Shown: piece by piece, positions 37,001 to 48,380 of the stretch | How positions within the stretch are numbered: position 1 is the first letter of the stretch | Layout: every line of letters begins with the position of its first letter | Assembly: GCA_021201815.1 (NCBI GenBank) | Contig: JAJQEC010000080.1 | Span: 29,901 to 93,900 of the forward strand | Direction of reading: 5' to 3' | Source: Candidatus Azobacteroides sp. | GTDB taxonomy: Bacteria; Bacteroidota; Bacteroidia; Bacteroidales; WRGA01 | DNA length: 64,000 nt | Program-made: the position numbers and the translations under genes | Notes under the pieces: generated by a model | The model's input: only the letters and a program-made list of their open reading frames with translations | The model's database searches: none | Told to the model about the DNA's origin: nothing

Positions 37001-37897
37001 ATGAAAACGACTGAATATTTGCTTATGGCAATACTGGTTTGTGGAATGTCCGCTTGCCATAATAAAGGAATGGAATACGATGCATCGGGTGTATTTGAAG
37101 TAACGGAAATCATTGTATCGGCTCAGGGAAATGGAGAAATAAAACAATTTAGGATTGAAGAAGGGGATCAGGTAGAAGCTAATCAGGTAGTCGGTTTAAT
37201 TGATACAACACAGCTTTATCTTAAGAAAGTTCAGTTGGAGGCAAATATCGGCAGTGTCAAAAATAAAAAAGTAACTCCCTCTACACAGATTGCCGCTTTA
37301 CAGCAACAGATAGAAACACAAAGAACCGAACAGAAACGTTACGAAAACCTGGTTGCTTTAAATGCTGCAAACCAGAAACAACTGGATGATATTAATGCGC
37401 AGATAAAATTATTGGAAAGGGAGCTGGCTGCACAGTATGAAACACTGAATAATACGAACAGCAGTCTAACCGAAGAAGGATTATCTCTTGAAGCACAGAT
37501 CGTCCAGTTGCAGGATCAGATAAAAAACTCTGTAATTACAAGTCCTGTAAAAGGTACTATATTGGCTAAATATACTGAACCGGGAGAGCTAGCCGTGCAG
37601 GGAAAAGCGTTGTTTAAAGTAGCAGATCTTGAAACGATGTATCTGAGGGCATATATTACCGCAAGTCAGCTTACGGCAATAAAAATCGGACAGCCGGTAA
37701 AAGTATATTCGGATATGGGAGAGTCGGATAATCGGGAATATGACGGAAAAATTACCTGGATATCCGATAAGGCGGAATTTACGCCTAAGACCATTCAGAC
37801 AAGAGATGAACGGGCAAATCTGGTATATGCCGTTAAGATCGAAGTCCGAAACGATGGATATATTAAAAAAGGTATGTATGGAGAGGTGAGTTTTTAA
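37001..37897 (+). CDS. HlyD/YbhG-type periplasmic adaptor lipoprotein
   Basis: 298 aa. The N-terminus MKTTEYLLMAILVCGMSAC ends in a lipobox, so it is predicted to be an inner-membrane lipoprotein. Lipoyl half-motifs (GEIKQFRIEEGDQVEANQVV and ITSPVKGTILAKYTEPGELA) flank a coiled-coil hairpin (about residues 75-165), followed by a beta-barrel domain. It links the ABC permeases to the TolC-type channel, as YbhG does. Confidence 0.92.
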   Translation: MKTTEYLLMAILVCGMSACHNKGMEYDASGVFEVTEIIVSAQGNGEIKQFRIEEGDQVEANQVVGLIDTTQLYLKKVQLEANIGSVKNKKVTPSTQIAALQQQIETQRTEQKRYENLVALNAANQKQLDDINAQIKLLERELAAQYETLNNTNSSLTEEGLSLEAQIVQLQDQIKNSVITSPVKGTILAKYTEPGELAVQGKALFKVADLETMYLRAYITASQLTAIKIGQPVKVYSDMGESDNREYDGKITWISDKAEFTPKTIQTRDERANLVYAVKIEVRNDGYIKKGMYGEVSF

Positions 37898-37930
37898 TTG
37901 TATTTTCTCTATCACAGAGGATTTTAAAGA

Positions 37931-38857
37931 ATGGAAAGAATGAGTGCGGTTTCAGTAAAAAATATAAATAAGAAATACGACCGGATTATTGCGTTGAAAG
38001 ATATCAGCTTTGAAGCAAATTCAGGTGAAATCTTCGGGATCATTGGTCCCGACGGAGCTGGTAAAACGACACTCTTCCGCATATTGACTACTTTATTACT
38101 GGCTGATAGTGGAAAAGCTACGGTTGATGGTAAAGATGTGGTAGAACAATATAAACAGATTCGGCAGGAAATAGGCTATATGCCCGGAAAGTTCTCCCTC
38201 TATCAGGATTTATCCGTGGAGGAAAACCTGGAATTCTTTGCAACTATATTCAATACAAGCATTCAGGAAAATTATTACCTCATCGAAGACATATATAAAC
38301 AACTTGAGCCGTTTAAAAAACGGAAAGCGGGAAAATTGTCAGGAGGAATGAAACAAAAGCTGGCATTGTGTTGTGCATTGATTCATAAGCCGGTTGTATT
38401 GTTTTTAGATGAGCCTACTACCGGAGTAGATCCTGTATCAAGAAAAGAATTTTGGGAAATGCTTAAAAAACTGAAAGAGCAACATATTTCTATTCTTGTA
38501 TCCACTCCATATATGGATGAAGCTTCCCTCTGTGACAGGATCGCATTTATTCAGGATGGGAATTTCCTGAAAATTGATACCCCCTCCGGTATTATATCGC
38601 AATTCGGAGAAAAATTATGGGCTGTGGAAGCAGATAATATGTATAAACTTCTGCTGGATCTGCGGAATAATAAACATATAAAAACTTGTTTTACATTCGG
38701 GGAAAGCCATCATATTACAGTGGATAATACACTAACGATGGAAGAACTGAAAACCTATTTATCGGATAAAGGGCACACCGGTATTCAAATACGTGCCATA
38801 GAGCCAACTATCGAAGATTGTTTCATGCAAATAACAGAAAAGAAACAAAATGAATGA
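37931..38857 (+). CDS. ABC transporter ATP-binding protein (YbhF N-terminal-half type)
   Basis: 308 aa. Walker A is GPDGAGKTT, signature motif LSGGMKQKL, Walker B VVLFLDEPTTG. The Asp in GPDGAGKTT is also seen in YbhF. E. coli YbhF is a fusion of two ATPase domains; here the domains are on separate, overlapping genes (8 bp overlap with the next). The C-terminal 80 residues form the family's extra domain. The ATG at 37940 could also serve as start. Confidence 0.92.
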   Translation: MERMSAVSVKNINKKYDRIIALKDISFEANSGEIFGIIGPDGAGKTTLFRILTTLLLADSGKATVDGKDVVEQYKQIRQEIGYMPGKFSLYQDLSVEENLEFFATIFNTSIQENYYLIEDIYKQLEPFKKRKAGKLSGGMKQKLALCCALIHKPVVLFLDEPTTGVDPVSRKEFWEMLKKLKEQHISILVSTPYMDEASLCDRIAFIQDGNFLKIDTPSGIISQFGEKLWAVEADNMYKLLLDLRNNKHIKTCFTFGESHHITVDNTLTMEELKTYLSDKGHTGIQIRAIEPTIEDCFMQITEKKQNE

Positions 38858-39593
38858 TGTAGTAATCAGTGCAGATAAGCTGACCAAGAGATTCGGAAAT
38901 TTCACGGCGGTAGACCAGATCAGTTTCGAAGTTGCCAAAGGAGAAATATTCGGTTTTCTGGGTGCAAATGGAGCAGGTAAAACAACAGCTATGCGTATGT
39001 TGTGCGGATTAAGCCACCCTACTTCCGGAGGAGGATCTGTTGCGGGATTTGATATTAACAAAGAACAGGAGAAAATAAAACAAAATATCGGATATATGAG
39101 TCAGAAATTTTCTTTATACGAAGACCTAAAAGTATGGGAGAATATGCGGTTGTTCGGAGGTATATACGGCATGAAGGAAAAAGATATAAATATTAAAACA
39201 GATAAGATTCTGGAGCATCTTGGCTTTACGGCCAAGAAAAACACGTTGGTTCGGGATCTTCCATTAGGATGGAAACAGAAATTGGCATTTTCGGTTTCTG
39301 TTTTCCACACTCCTAAAATCGTATTTCTGGATGAACCTACAGGAGGAGTTGACCCGATTACCCGGAGACAGTTCTGGGAAATGATTTATGAAGCGGTAAA
39401 TGATGGGATCACTGTTTTCGTAACAACCCATTATATGGATGAAGCGGAATATTGCAATCGTGTTTCCATTATGGTAGATGGTAGGATTGAAGCATTAGAT
39501 TCTCCCAAGAAGCTTAAGAAACAAACAAATTCACAGACGATGGATGAAGTTTTTCAAAAGTTTGCGCGAAAAGCTACGAGAGGGGATAACTGA
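38850..39593 (+). CDS. ABC transporter ATP-binding protein (YbhF C-terminal-half type)
   Basis: 247 aa. Walker A GANGAGKTT, Walker B IVFLDEPTGGVDP, H-loop VTTHYMDEAEYC. The signature is LPLGWKQKL rather than LSGGxxQ, the same kind of deviation as in the second half of YbhF, so this ATPase may form one degenerate and one normal ATP site with its partner. Starts inside the previous gene (8-bp overlap). Confidence 0.92.
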   Translation: MNDVVISADKLTKRFGNFTAVDQISFEVAKGEIFGFLGANGAGKTTAMRMLCGLSHPTSGGGSVAGFDINKEQEKIKQNIGYMSQKFSLYEDLKVWENMRLFGGIYGMKEKDINIKTDKILEHLGFTAKKNTLVRDLPLGWKQKLAFSVSVFHTPKIVFLDEPTGGVDPITRRQFWEMIYEAVNDGITVFVTTHYMDEAEYCNRVSIMVDGRIEALDSPKKLKKQTNSQTMDEVFQKFARKATRGDN

Positions 39594-39842
39594 AAACAGG
39601 AAATTAGTTGGCTGAGCATTTTTGTGCAGTGGTTATTTTCCTGCATATTTATCCGGGTAGCATGCATATTTACCTGTTCTTTTAAGAACCGATACAAGAT
39701 TTAATTACTGTCAGTAAAAATCAGGCTCAGATCTATTTATAAATACAATAATAGTGAAAAATAGGAATAAACAAATCCGGTTATATAGTAACCGGAAAAG
39801 TACCTTTCAATGATTTCACTTTTCACTTTCAATTAAATAAAT
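39594..39842. other. Gap inside the efflux operon with a small hairpin
   Basis: 249 bp without a gene, unusual within this otherwise tight operon. CCGGTTA (39777-39783) pairs with TAACCGG (39789-39795) around TATAG, about 45 bp before the permease ATG. No T-run follows, so an mRNA processing or stability element is more likely than a terminator; this is inference. Confidence 0.35.
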
Positions 39843-40946
39843 ATGAAGCAGTTTTTGGCATTTGTAAAGAAAGAGTTTTTCCATATTTTCCGGGATACCC
39901 GCACTATGCTTATCCTGCTTGGTATGCCCATTGTTCAGATTATTCTTTTTGGGTTTGCTATTACTACTGAAGTAAAAAATTCAAAAATTGCGGTAATGGA
40001 TTTATCCAGGGATGCAACGACACAAAAGATCATTCAGAAACTTCAGGCAAATGAATATTTTACCGTGGTAGAAGATGTGCAAAATCCTGACCGGATCGAT
40101 GAACTGATGAAGGCAGGAAAAGTAAGCATGATTGTCGTTTTTGATAGTGATTTCGAATCCAATATGTTGCATACCGGAGAAGCTTCGGTTCAGTTAATTG
40201 TGGATGCTACTGATCCCAATCAGGCTACTACCATGACAAATTATGCCACAAGTATTCTGACTCAGTATCAGCAGGAAATGTCAACGACTTATCGTGCATC
40301 TTTTGTCCTTACTCCGCAAACCAGAATGCTTTATAATCCGCAAATGGAAGGAGCCTATAACTTCGTACCGGGCGTAATGGGATTAATCCTGATGCTTATA
40401 TGTGCGATGATGACTTCTATCGCTATTGTACGGGAAAAAGAAAGAGGTAGTATGGAGGTATTGCTTGCTTCTCCCATAAAGCCCATATTTATAATTATAT
40501 CCAAAGCAGTTCCCTATTTTATTTTATCCATTGTTAATCTGATTACCATTCTTTTGTTATCGGTATTCGTTCTCAAAGTTCCTATTGCAGGGAGCCTGGT
40601 GTTGATTATGTTAGCTTCTCTTGTGTTTATTCTGGTGGCACTCCTTTTAGGGCTTTTAATATCGAATGTGGTAAACACACAGGTAGCAGCAATGCTTATT
40701 TCCGGTATGGGATTAATGATGCCTGCCATGTTATTGTCGGGTATGATATTTCCTATTGAAAGTATGCCGGCAATTCTGCAATGGTTTTCCAGTATTATAC
40801 CTGCCAGATGGTATATCGAAATGATAAGAAAACTGATGATTCAGGGTGTGGATGGAATCTATGTGATAAAAGAGTTTGCTATATTAACTCTCATGGTTTT
40901 AGTATTACTGGGCGTAAGCCTTAAGAAATTTAAAATAAGGCTCTAA
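39843..40946 (+). CDS. ABC-2 type permease (YbhS/YbhR type), first
   Basis: 367 aa. The N-terminus is FVKKEFFHIFRDTRTMLILL, typical of YhhJ/YbhR-type ABC-2 permeases, followed by one membrane segment, a long periplasmic domain (about 45-175) and five more segments. GVMGLILMLICAMMTSIAIV and EKERGSMEVLLASPI mark the conserved cytoplasmic loop and ABC-2 signature. Paralogue of the next gene; together they would form the heterodimeric channel. Confidence 0.92.
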   Translation: MKQFLAFVKKEFFHIFRDTRTMLILLGMPIVQIILFGFAITTEVKNSKIAVMDLSRDATTQKIIQKLQANEYFTVVEDVQNPDRIDELMKAGKVSMIVVFDSDFESNMLHTGEASVQLIVDATDPNQATTMTNYATSILTQYQQEMSTTYRASFVLTPQTRMLYNPQMEGAYNFVPGVMGLILMLICAMMTSIAIVREKERGSMEVLLASPIKPIFIIISKAVPYFILSIVNLITILLLSVFVLKVPIAGSLVLIMLASLVFILVALLLGLLISNVVNTQVAAMLISGMGLMMPAMLLSGMIFPIESMPAILQWFSSIIPARWYIEMIRKLMIQGVDGIYVIKEFAILTLMVLVLLGVSLKKFKIRL

Positions 40947-40962
40947 TTAAATTAATAACAAT

Positions 40963-42078
40963 ATGTTGAAATTTTTATTGGAAAAGGAGTTTAAACAACT
41001 GTTCAGGAACCCGTTTCTGCCTAAACTTATTCTTTTCATGCCTGTCATGATGATACTTATTATGCCCTGGGCAGCGAATCAGGAAATAAAAAATATTAAA
41101 CTGTCGGTTGTTGATAACGATCATAGTTCCTATTCGGAGCGTTTGATACAAAAAGTGATTGCTTCCGGGTATTTTATCCTGGAGGATATATCCGGTTCTA
41201 ATACCGAAGCATTGAAAAGTATAGAGGCTGGGAAGGCGGACATTATTCTTGAAATTGCTCCGGAATTTGAAAAAGACCTGGTAAAAACCGGAATGGCCGA
41301 AGTAATGATTTCGGCAAATGCAGTGAATGGAACAAAAGGAGGATTGGGCTCGGCTTATCTGGCTGCTATTATGAGTGATTTTGCTCAGGATCTCACCACA
41401 GAACAGGGATTGAATGCCGGACAGGGATTTTCGTCTGCTTCCATAAATATCGTTCCTCATAATAAATATAATATTTATCTGGATTATAAGGTGTTTATGG
41501 TTCCTGCATTAGTGGTAATGTTATTAACCATGCTTACCGGTTTCCTTCCTGCCCTGAATATTGTGGGGGAAAAAGAAGCCGGTACCATAGAACAAATGAA
41601 TGTAACACCGGTAAAAAGGTTAACATTTATCTTAGGAAAATTAATTCCTTATTGGATTATCGGGTTCGTCGTGCTTAGCATTTGTTTTATTCTGGCAGCG
41701 CTGATTTATGGTATTTTTCCTATGGGAAATCTTTTGACCATTTATTTATATGCCACTGTATATATTCTGGTAGTATCCGGATTGGGACTGGTGATTTCAA
41801 ATTATTCCGATACGATGCAACAGGCAATGTTCATCATGTTCTTTTTTATGCTGATCCTGATACTATTAAGCGGATTATTTACCCCTGTAAGCAGTATGCC
41901 GGATTGGGCACAGTGGATATCAAAAATAAATCCCCTCAGTTATTTTATACAGGTAATGCGTTCCATTTATCTCAAAGGAAGCGGGATTATGGAGTTGTTA
42001 CCTCAGCTTTTTACCTTATGTGGCTTTACTTTGTTTTTTAATACATGGGCTATATTTAGTTATAGAAAGAGTAATTAA
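40963..42078 (+). CDS. ABC-2 type permease (YbhS/YbhR type), second
   Basis: 371 aa. FLLEKEFKQLFRNPFLPKLI at the start, then the same layout as the previous permease with GEKEAGTIEQMNVTPVKR as the signature loop and six membrane segments. Last gene of the operon (16 bp after the first permease), followed by a bidirectional terminator shared with gdhA. Confidence 0.92.
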   Translation: MLKFLLEKEFKQLFRNPFLPKLILFMPVMMILIMPWAANQEIKNIKLSVVDNDHSSYSERLIQKVIASGYFILEDISGSNTEALKSIEAGKADIILEIAPEFEKDLVKTGMAEVMISANAVNGTKGGLGSAYLAAIMSDFAQDLTTEQGLNAGQGFSSASINIVPHNKYNIYLDYKVFMVPALVVMLLTMLTGFLPALNIVGEKEAGTIEQMNVTPVKRLTFILGKLIPYWIIGFVVLSICFILAALIYGIFPMGNLLTIYLYATVYILVVSGLGLVISNYSDTMQQAMFIMFFFMLILILLSGLFTPVSSMPDWAQWISKINPLSYFIQVMRSIYLKGSGIMELLPQLFTLCGFTLFFNTWAIFSYRKSN

Positions 42079-42311
42079 AATACAAATCCTTTATTCATTA
42101 TAAAAAATCCGGGTGATTGGTGGCAAAAAAGTATCCGGATTGTCAAACAGGTAAATTAAAAAAATGAGGGAGACGGAAGCTTAACTCTTTTCTTTCCGGT
42201 TTCCTGGCTATGATTTACCCGGTTCTCTCGTACTCTTTTTGACAAAGAGATAAGCAAAAGAACTAAACCCTGAGAAAATTGCTGCTTATAATTCCACAAA
42301 GGGAAAGCATT

Positions 42312-42350
42312 AAAAAAAGGGAATTTCCGGTTTTCCGGAATCCCCTTTTT
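42312..42350. terminator. Bidirectional terminator between efflux operon and gdhA
   Basis: Core stem TTCCGG (42325-42330) / CCGGAA (42335-42340) with loop TTTT, extended by GGG/CCC with a small bulge, and flanked by an A-run on the left and a T-run on the right. It can serve both converging transcripts. Confidence 0.75.
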
Positions 42351-42378
42351 GTTTCTATTATCTTGGTTTATCTTTTTC

Positions 42379-43764
<1,386 letters not shown>

Positions 43765-43773
43765 TTACGAACA

Positions 43774-43781
43774 CAAATTTA
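43774..43781 (-). promoter_or_regulatory. Bacteroides-type -7 element for gdhA (TAAATTTG)
   Basis: On the minus strand TAAATTTG (43781-43774) fits TAnnTTTG, 60 bp before the ATG at 43713. No TTTG partner at 19-21 bp. Confidence 0.4.
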
Positions 43782-44136
43782 CTACCTTTTTCGAGAAAAA
43801 AAAGAAATAAAGACAGTTTTTTACAAAAAAAACGAGCAAAATGTGTATTTTATTTGATTTTTATAGCGAAATGAAGGAAAAAATGAAGAAAATTGAACAT
43901 TTTCCTGAAAAATACTCCCTGTGAAAATTCTTTAAAATAGACATTTATTTTTTATACCTTGCAATATTTCTTCCTGTTTTTTTGTTTTATCCATACCATG
44001 CATTATAAAATAACCTTCCAATAATATTTATCAATTATTTTTTAATGCAATGGAAAAGGTGAGTAGAAAATACCTTTTGCTTTACTAGGAACGCCTTTTT
44101 TGCCTTTTACTTATAACTTAATAAATACATATAATA
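43782..44136. other. Intergenic region between divergent gdhA and gpmA
   Basis: About 355 bp, AT-rich, no gene. Contains A-runs and near-matches to the -7 box before gpmA (TACCTTTTG at 44081, one base too long), but no full promoter can be assigned. Confidence 0.4.
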
Positions 44137-44880
44137 ATGAAAAAGATAGTTTTGTTACGCCATGGGGAAAGTACCTGGAACAATGAGAATCGTTTTACAG
44201 GCTGGACAGATGTAGATCTTTCGGATAAAGGAAGAGAAGAAGCCCGGTTGGCCGGAAGTACATTGAAGGAGAATGGATTTATTTTTGAGAAAGCTTATAC
44301 TTCTTATCTGAAACGTGCTATAAAAACATTGAATATCGTATTGGATGAAATGGATCTTGACTGGATTCCCGTAGAAAAATCTTGGCGGTTGAACGAAAAG
44401 CATTATGGGATGCTGCAGGGTCTGAATAAGGCGGAAACCGCAGAAAAGTACGGAGACGAGCAAGTCCTGATCTGGCGGAGGAGTTATGACATCGCTCCCG
44501 CCCCATTGGATAAAGACGATCCGCGTAGCCCTTTTAAGGATATCCGGTATAATGGATTAGATGAAAAGGAAATTCCATTAACGGAATCCCTCAAGGATAC
44601 GGTTGACCGCATTCTTCCTTATTGGGAAAGCAGTATCTTTCCTTCATTGACTCAACATGATCAGGTGCTGATTGCTGCTCATGGAAATAGCCTTCGTGGA
44701 ATTATCAAATACCTGAAAAATATCTCCGATGAGGATATTGTCAATCTCAATCTGCCAACCGGTATTCCATATGTATTTGAATTCGACAACGACTATAACC
44801 TGGTAAAAGATTATTTCCTGGGAGATCCGGATGAAATAGAAAAGAAAATGAATGCAGTAGCTAATCAGGGGAAAAAATAA
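44137..44880 (+). CDS. gpmA: 2,3-bisphosphoglycerate-dependent phosphoglycerate mutase
   Basis: 247 aa, normal length. Phosphohistidine motif [18 protein letters not shown], substrate loop [16 protein letters not shown], and the second catalytic histidine in [12 protein letters not shown]. It interconverts 3- and 2-phosphoglycerate in glycolysis. Single gene with its own terminator. Confidence 0.97.
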   Translation: MKKIVLLRHGESTWNNENRFTGWTDVDLSDKGREEARLAGSTLKENGFIFEKAYTSYLKRAIKTLNIVLDEMDLDWIPVEKSWRLNEKHYGMLQGLNKAETAEKYGDEQVLIWRRSYDIAPAPLDKDDPRSPFKDIRYNGLDEKEIPLTESLKDTVDRILPYWESSIFPSLTQHDQVLIAAHGNSLRGIIKYLKNISDEDIVNLNLPTGIPYVFEFDNDYNLVKDYFLGDPDEIEKKMNAVANQGKK

Positions 44881-44900
44881 AAATATAATAACAAAGAACA

Positions 44901-44928
44901 GGCCGGGGTAATTATTATTCCGGCTTTT
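44901..44928 (+). terminator. Terminator of gpmA
   Basis: GCCGG (44902-44906) pairs with CCGGC (44920-44924), with an inner AAT/ATT pairing, followed by TTTT. 20 bp after the stop codon. Confidence 0.7.
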
Positions 44929-45070
44929 CTGATTGTCCTGAACTACTCTTTACTGATGTTTTTTGTTTCTTTCGAAGCGACTGTCTTCAGGTTTATTTAC
45001 AAAAGAAAATCATTCCTACCCGTGTGTAGAAGTGCTATATTCCTAACCGTAATATCTGGAAATAAGAAAT

Positions 45071-45101
45071 AAAAAACCTGCTGAAAGAATTCAGCAGGTT
45101 T
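45071..45101 (-). terminator. Terminator of asnA
   Basis: AAACCTGCTGAA (45074-45085) and TTCAGCAGGTTT (45090-45101) are exact reverse complements with a 4-base loop. On the minus strand the hairpin is followed by a run of T (complement of 45071-45076). It lies 22 bp after the asnA stop. Confidence 0.88.
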
Positions 45102-45123
45102 ATATCTTGTACGGTTTGAATTT

Positions 45124-46158
45124 TTATTTCAGATAAATATTATTTTCAGCACATTCCTTAATCATATCAGCTGGCCATATACTGGCATGTACCTCTCCGA
45201 TATGTGCGTTTCGAAGGAAGAACATACAGAGGCGTGATTGTCCTATCCCCCCTCCTATACACAACGGAAGTTTTTCTTCGTATACGTTTTTATGAAATTC
45301 ATATTTCATCCTGTCCATATTGTCAGTGGCTTCCAGTTGTTTTTTCAATGCTTCGCTATCTACACGGATTCCCATGGAAGAGATTTCAAAAGCCAGTTTC
45401 AGAATCGGGTTCCATAACATGATGTCCCCGTTCAGTCCGGCGTAACCTTCTTCATTGATGGTAATCCAGTCATCATAATCAGGAGCGCGGCCATCATGCT
45501 TCTCTCCGTTGGATAATGTGCTTCCGATACCTATAATAAATACCGCTTTATACTTTTCAACGATTTTTTGTTCTCTTTCTTTCGGAGACAAGTCCGGATA
45601 CATTTTCAACAGTTCTTCGCTGTGAATAAACGTGATTTCTTCCGGTAAAAAGGGAGTAATGTGGTGATAATGTTTGTAGATCTCCAGTTCCGTTTCTTTC
45701 AGAATAGAATAGATATCTTTCACAATATTTTTCAGGAAAGCAAGATTACGGTCCTCCTTGCATATCGTTCTTTCCCAATCCCACTGGTCTACATAAAGAG
45801 AATGGATATTGTCAAGTTCCTCAGCCGCCCTGATCGCATTCATATCAGTATAAAGACCCCAGCCTGCATGAATATCATATTCTTTCAGTTTGGTTCTTTT
45901 CCATTTTGCCAGTGAATGTACAATTTCAGCTTTCTGCCCGTTCATGCCTTCGATAGCAAAGGAAACCGGTTGTTCGATTCCATTCAGGTCATCATTGATT
46001 CCGGTATCTGAAAGGACAAATAGTGGAGTAGTGATCCGGCGAAGATTTAATTTCTCAGCAAAACGTGTCTGGAAAAAATCTTTCAATAGCTTGATTGCCT
46101 GCTCTGTCATTTCAGGAACCAGAGTTGGCTTGTAGTTATCAGGAACGAATAAAGGCAT
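45124..46158 (-). CDS. asnA: Aspartate--ammonia ligase (asparagine synthetase A)
   Basis: 344 aa, slightly longer than E. coli AsnA (330). Class II aaRS-like fold with HSLAKWKRTKLKEYDIHAGW, YVDQWDWERTI and the end GGGIGQSRLCMFFLRNAHIGEVH. It makes asparagine from aspartate and ammonia with ATP. It is near gdhA, the other ammonia-fixing enzyme, but not in the same operon. Own terminator and probable promoter. Confidence 0.97.
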   Translation of the reverse strand: MPLFVPDNYKPTLVPEMTEQAIKLLKDFFQTRFAEKLNLRRITTPLFVLSDTGINDDLNGIEQPVSFAIEGMNGQKAEIVHSLAKWKRTKLKEYDIHAGWGLYTDMNAIRAAEELDNIHSLYVDQWDWERTICKEDRNLAFLKNIVKDIYSILKETELEIYKHYHHITPFLPEEITFIHSEELLKMYPDLSPKEREQKIVEKYKAVFIIGIGSTLSNGEKHDGRAPDYDDWITINEEGYAGLNGDIMLWNPILKLAFEISSMGIRVDSEALKKQLEATDNMDRMKYEFHKNVYEEKLPLCIGGGIGQSRLCMFFLRNAHIGEVHASIWPADMIKECAENNIYLK

Positions 46159-46212
46159 AATCCAGTATTAATTTTTAATATCATTAATTGGTGCTGTTTT
46201 TTAAAAAGCAAG

Positions 46213-46220
46213 CAAAAGTA
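46213..46220 (-). promoter_or_regulatory. Bacteroides-type -7 element for asnA (TACTTTTG)
   Basis: On the minus strand TACTTTTG (46220-46213) fits TAnnTTTG, 54 bp before the ATG. A TTTG (46247-46244) lies 23 bp upstream, slightly beyond the usual 19-21 bp. Confidence 0.5.
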
Positions 46221-46451
46221 TCAAAAAATATGATAATATGGAACAAAAATGGAAAATAAAGCGAGATTTTGTCAACTTTTTATTTTAATACGGCCATTTT
46301 CTTCCTTTTTTAGCAGAAGATTAAAAAATGCATAATTGCTAAAAAGTAAGAGGTAAGAACTAAAAAATAATATTTTTCAGTAAAAACAAATCCGCATATT
46401 GATCGGAAAAACGATAGGGATATTCTTTCCTGTTTTACTTGTTATCAGGGA

Positions 46452-48380
46452 CTATTTCTTTCCTGTGAAAAAGTTCTTTACCTTTTTAAAAAATGCGGAA
46501 GTACTTTTCATAAAGTTCTGTGTTTTCTGTGAAACACCGACAGATTCTACCAGGGGAGGCTCCAGTATTTGCCATAAGTAATTGAAGGTCGAATGATAAG
46601 GATCGCGGGTAATAGTGAGGTCCGGTTGATGAGGTTTCTTATTCTCCGTTCTGGGATTATTGTCTCTGATAATTAAATTCACCAGGAAGCTCAGGAAACG
46701 CCTTTTTTTCATTTCTCCGTTTTTTTCTTTTAGTAGACTGGCATTCAGGTCGTGATATAAAAAAAGCATTTGTACAGTTGCCCCTTTACTACTCGCATCC
46801 GTATTGAAAAATAGATGATCGGAGAAACCTCTTTCTACTTTTCCGGAAGCCATGGGCACAAGCAGGTCGTTAAGACTTCGCAGGTCAAAATCCCTTATAT
46901 GTGCAGTCAGGCGGAAATGATCATTCAGGGAATCTACCGGTAATAACCATGTCGCGGTAAAAAGCCCGTTATCCATTAGTTTTCCATTCGCATCCAGCCG
47001 GATATACTGCTCCGGGGAGGAAACAATATTTGTAAAGCCGGAAAAAGTACCATTCAGGTCGGTAAGCAATGCTTTCCCGGGAACGGATTTATTCTTCGGA
47101 AGTTCTTCATATTCTACCAACATATCATTAACATTCAGTTTTTCTACCTGCAGGGGAACCGGAAATTTTTGTAAGCCCTCATAGATCATCGGCATAATAT
47201 GATGTTCTATTTCTATATGCTGGTTTTTATAATTAAAAAGTTGTGGCCGGTTAATTTCTAACTCTCCGATATCAATCATTCCGGATGAAAAATACCGGTC
47301 AAAGTTTGCTCCCGAAGCTTCTACACTTTCCACCTGTACATCGAACCAGTCTTTGTGCGTAGGATGATACCAGGCAAATATTTCTTTCTCATAACTTGAT
47401 TTCAGATGAATCCCTTCTATCCGGAAAGTTTCCTTTTTTTTGTTCAATGCCAGCTCTTTTACCTGCAACGCATAAAAGCCATTGTCTAGAGGAAACTGAA
47501 TATTATCTGTCAGTAAATCCAATTCGTCCACATTAAACCTTTTTTCATTATTATTCCATGTCATTCCCGAGAAAAACAAACGGGTGGAGTTAGATTGCTG
47601 CAGTGTCATTAATCTATCGTTAATAATAAAGGAATAATCAATTTCGGCATTTGCCATATTGAATTCTCCTATAGAAAAACGGCTGGTAATATTTTCCAGC
47701 ATACCCGATGCTTTTCTGGATGTTTTTTCCCGGAGGCGGGGGGGCCGGTTTTCAGTAATAACCTGCCGTATTTTTATAATGGGTCCCTGATAAAACATAT
47801 CCTGAATCAAAAGTTGTTCAGCCTGATACCGCAAATGCTGGAAAGAATAATCTTTTGTGAGGACCTCTACCTTAAGTTTCGGCTTGGTTAACTGAAAATG
47901 ATTTTCCCTGATGGTTAGTTTATCTATTGTTATTTCTCCGTATCCCAAGTCATTCGTGGAAGCTGGATTGTTTTCCGGAGAAGAAGAATGAGTATTCTGG
48001 TGAATATACACTTCGGAGGATTGTAAAAGAAGTTCACCCAATGAGATGTTTTCTTTCTCTTTTATATTCAACAAGGATAAATGAAATAATTCTCCATGAG
48101 CATTTATCGTATCGTTGGAAGATTTATCATGATAACCGATGGAAAAATTATCCATGCGGATGTCTTTTATCAAGAAATCGAAAGCAGGTAATGGGCTCTC
48201 TTTGGTTTTCCTTTTATTCAGTTGTGTTTTTTTATTTTTTGTAATTTGTATGTCAGGGGAATGAATCGTGAAATGGTTACAAGAAAGCAGGTTTCTCTTT
48301 TGAATTACCTGATGGTCTGCTCCTTTTATTTCCAGAAGAGGAACAGAAAGGTGAAAAAGAGTTTCCGGTGTACCCGATGT
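46452..48380 (-). pseudogene. AsmA/DUF748-like protein, C-terminal half after an in-frame TAA
   Basis: The frame is open from 48380 to the stop at 46452 and is the same frame as the upstream half, separated only by the TAA at 48383-48381. Residues TSGTPETLFHLSVPLLEIKG just after the stop continue the repeated beta-strand pattern of the first half. The TTG at 48173 that opens the longest startable frame is internal. The sequence has repeated short beta-strand units (IDIGELEINRPQLFNYKN and similar) seen in AsmA/TamB-like proteins that span the periplasm and move lipids. A basic end KKVKNFFTGKK closes it. Without read-through it would be untranslated or need internal initiation. Confidence 0.78.
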
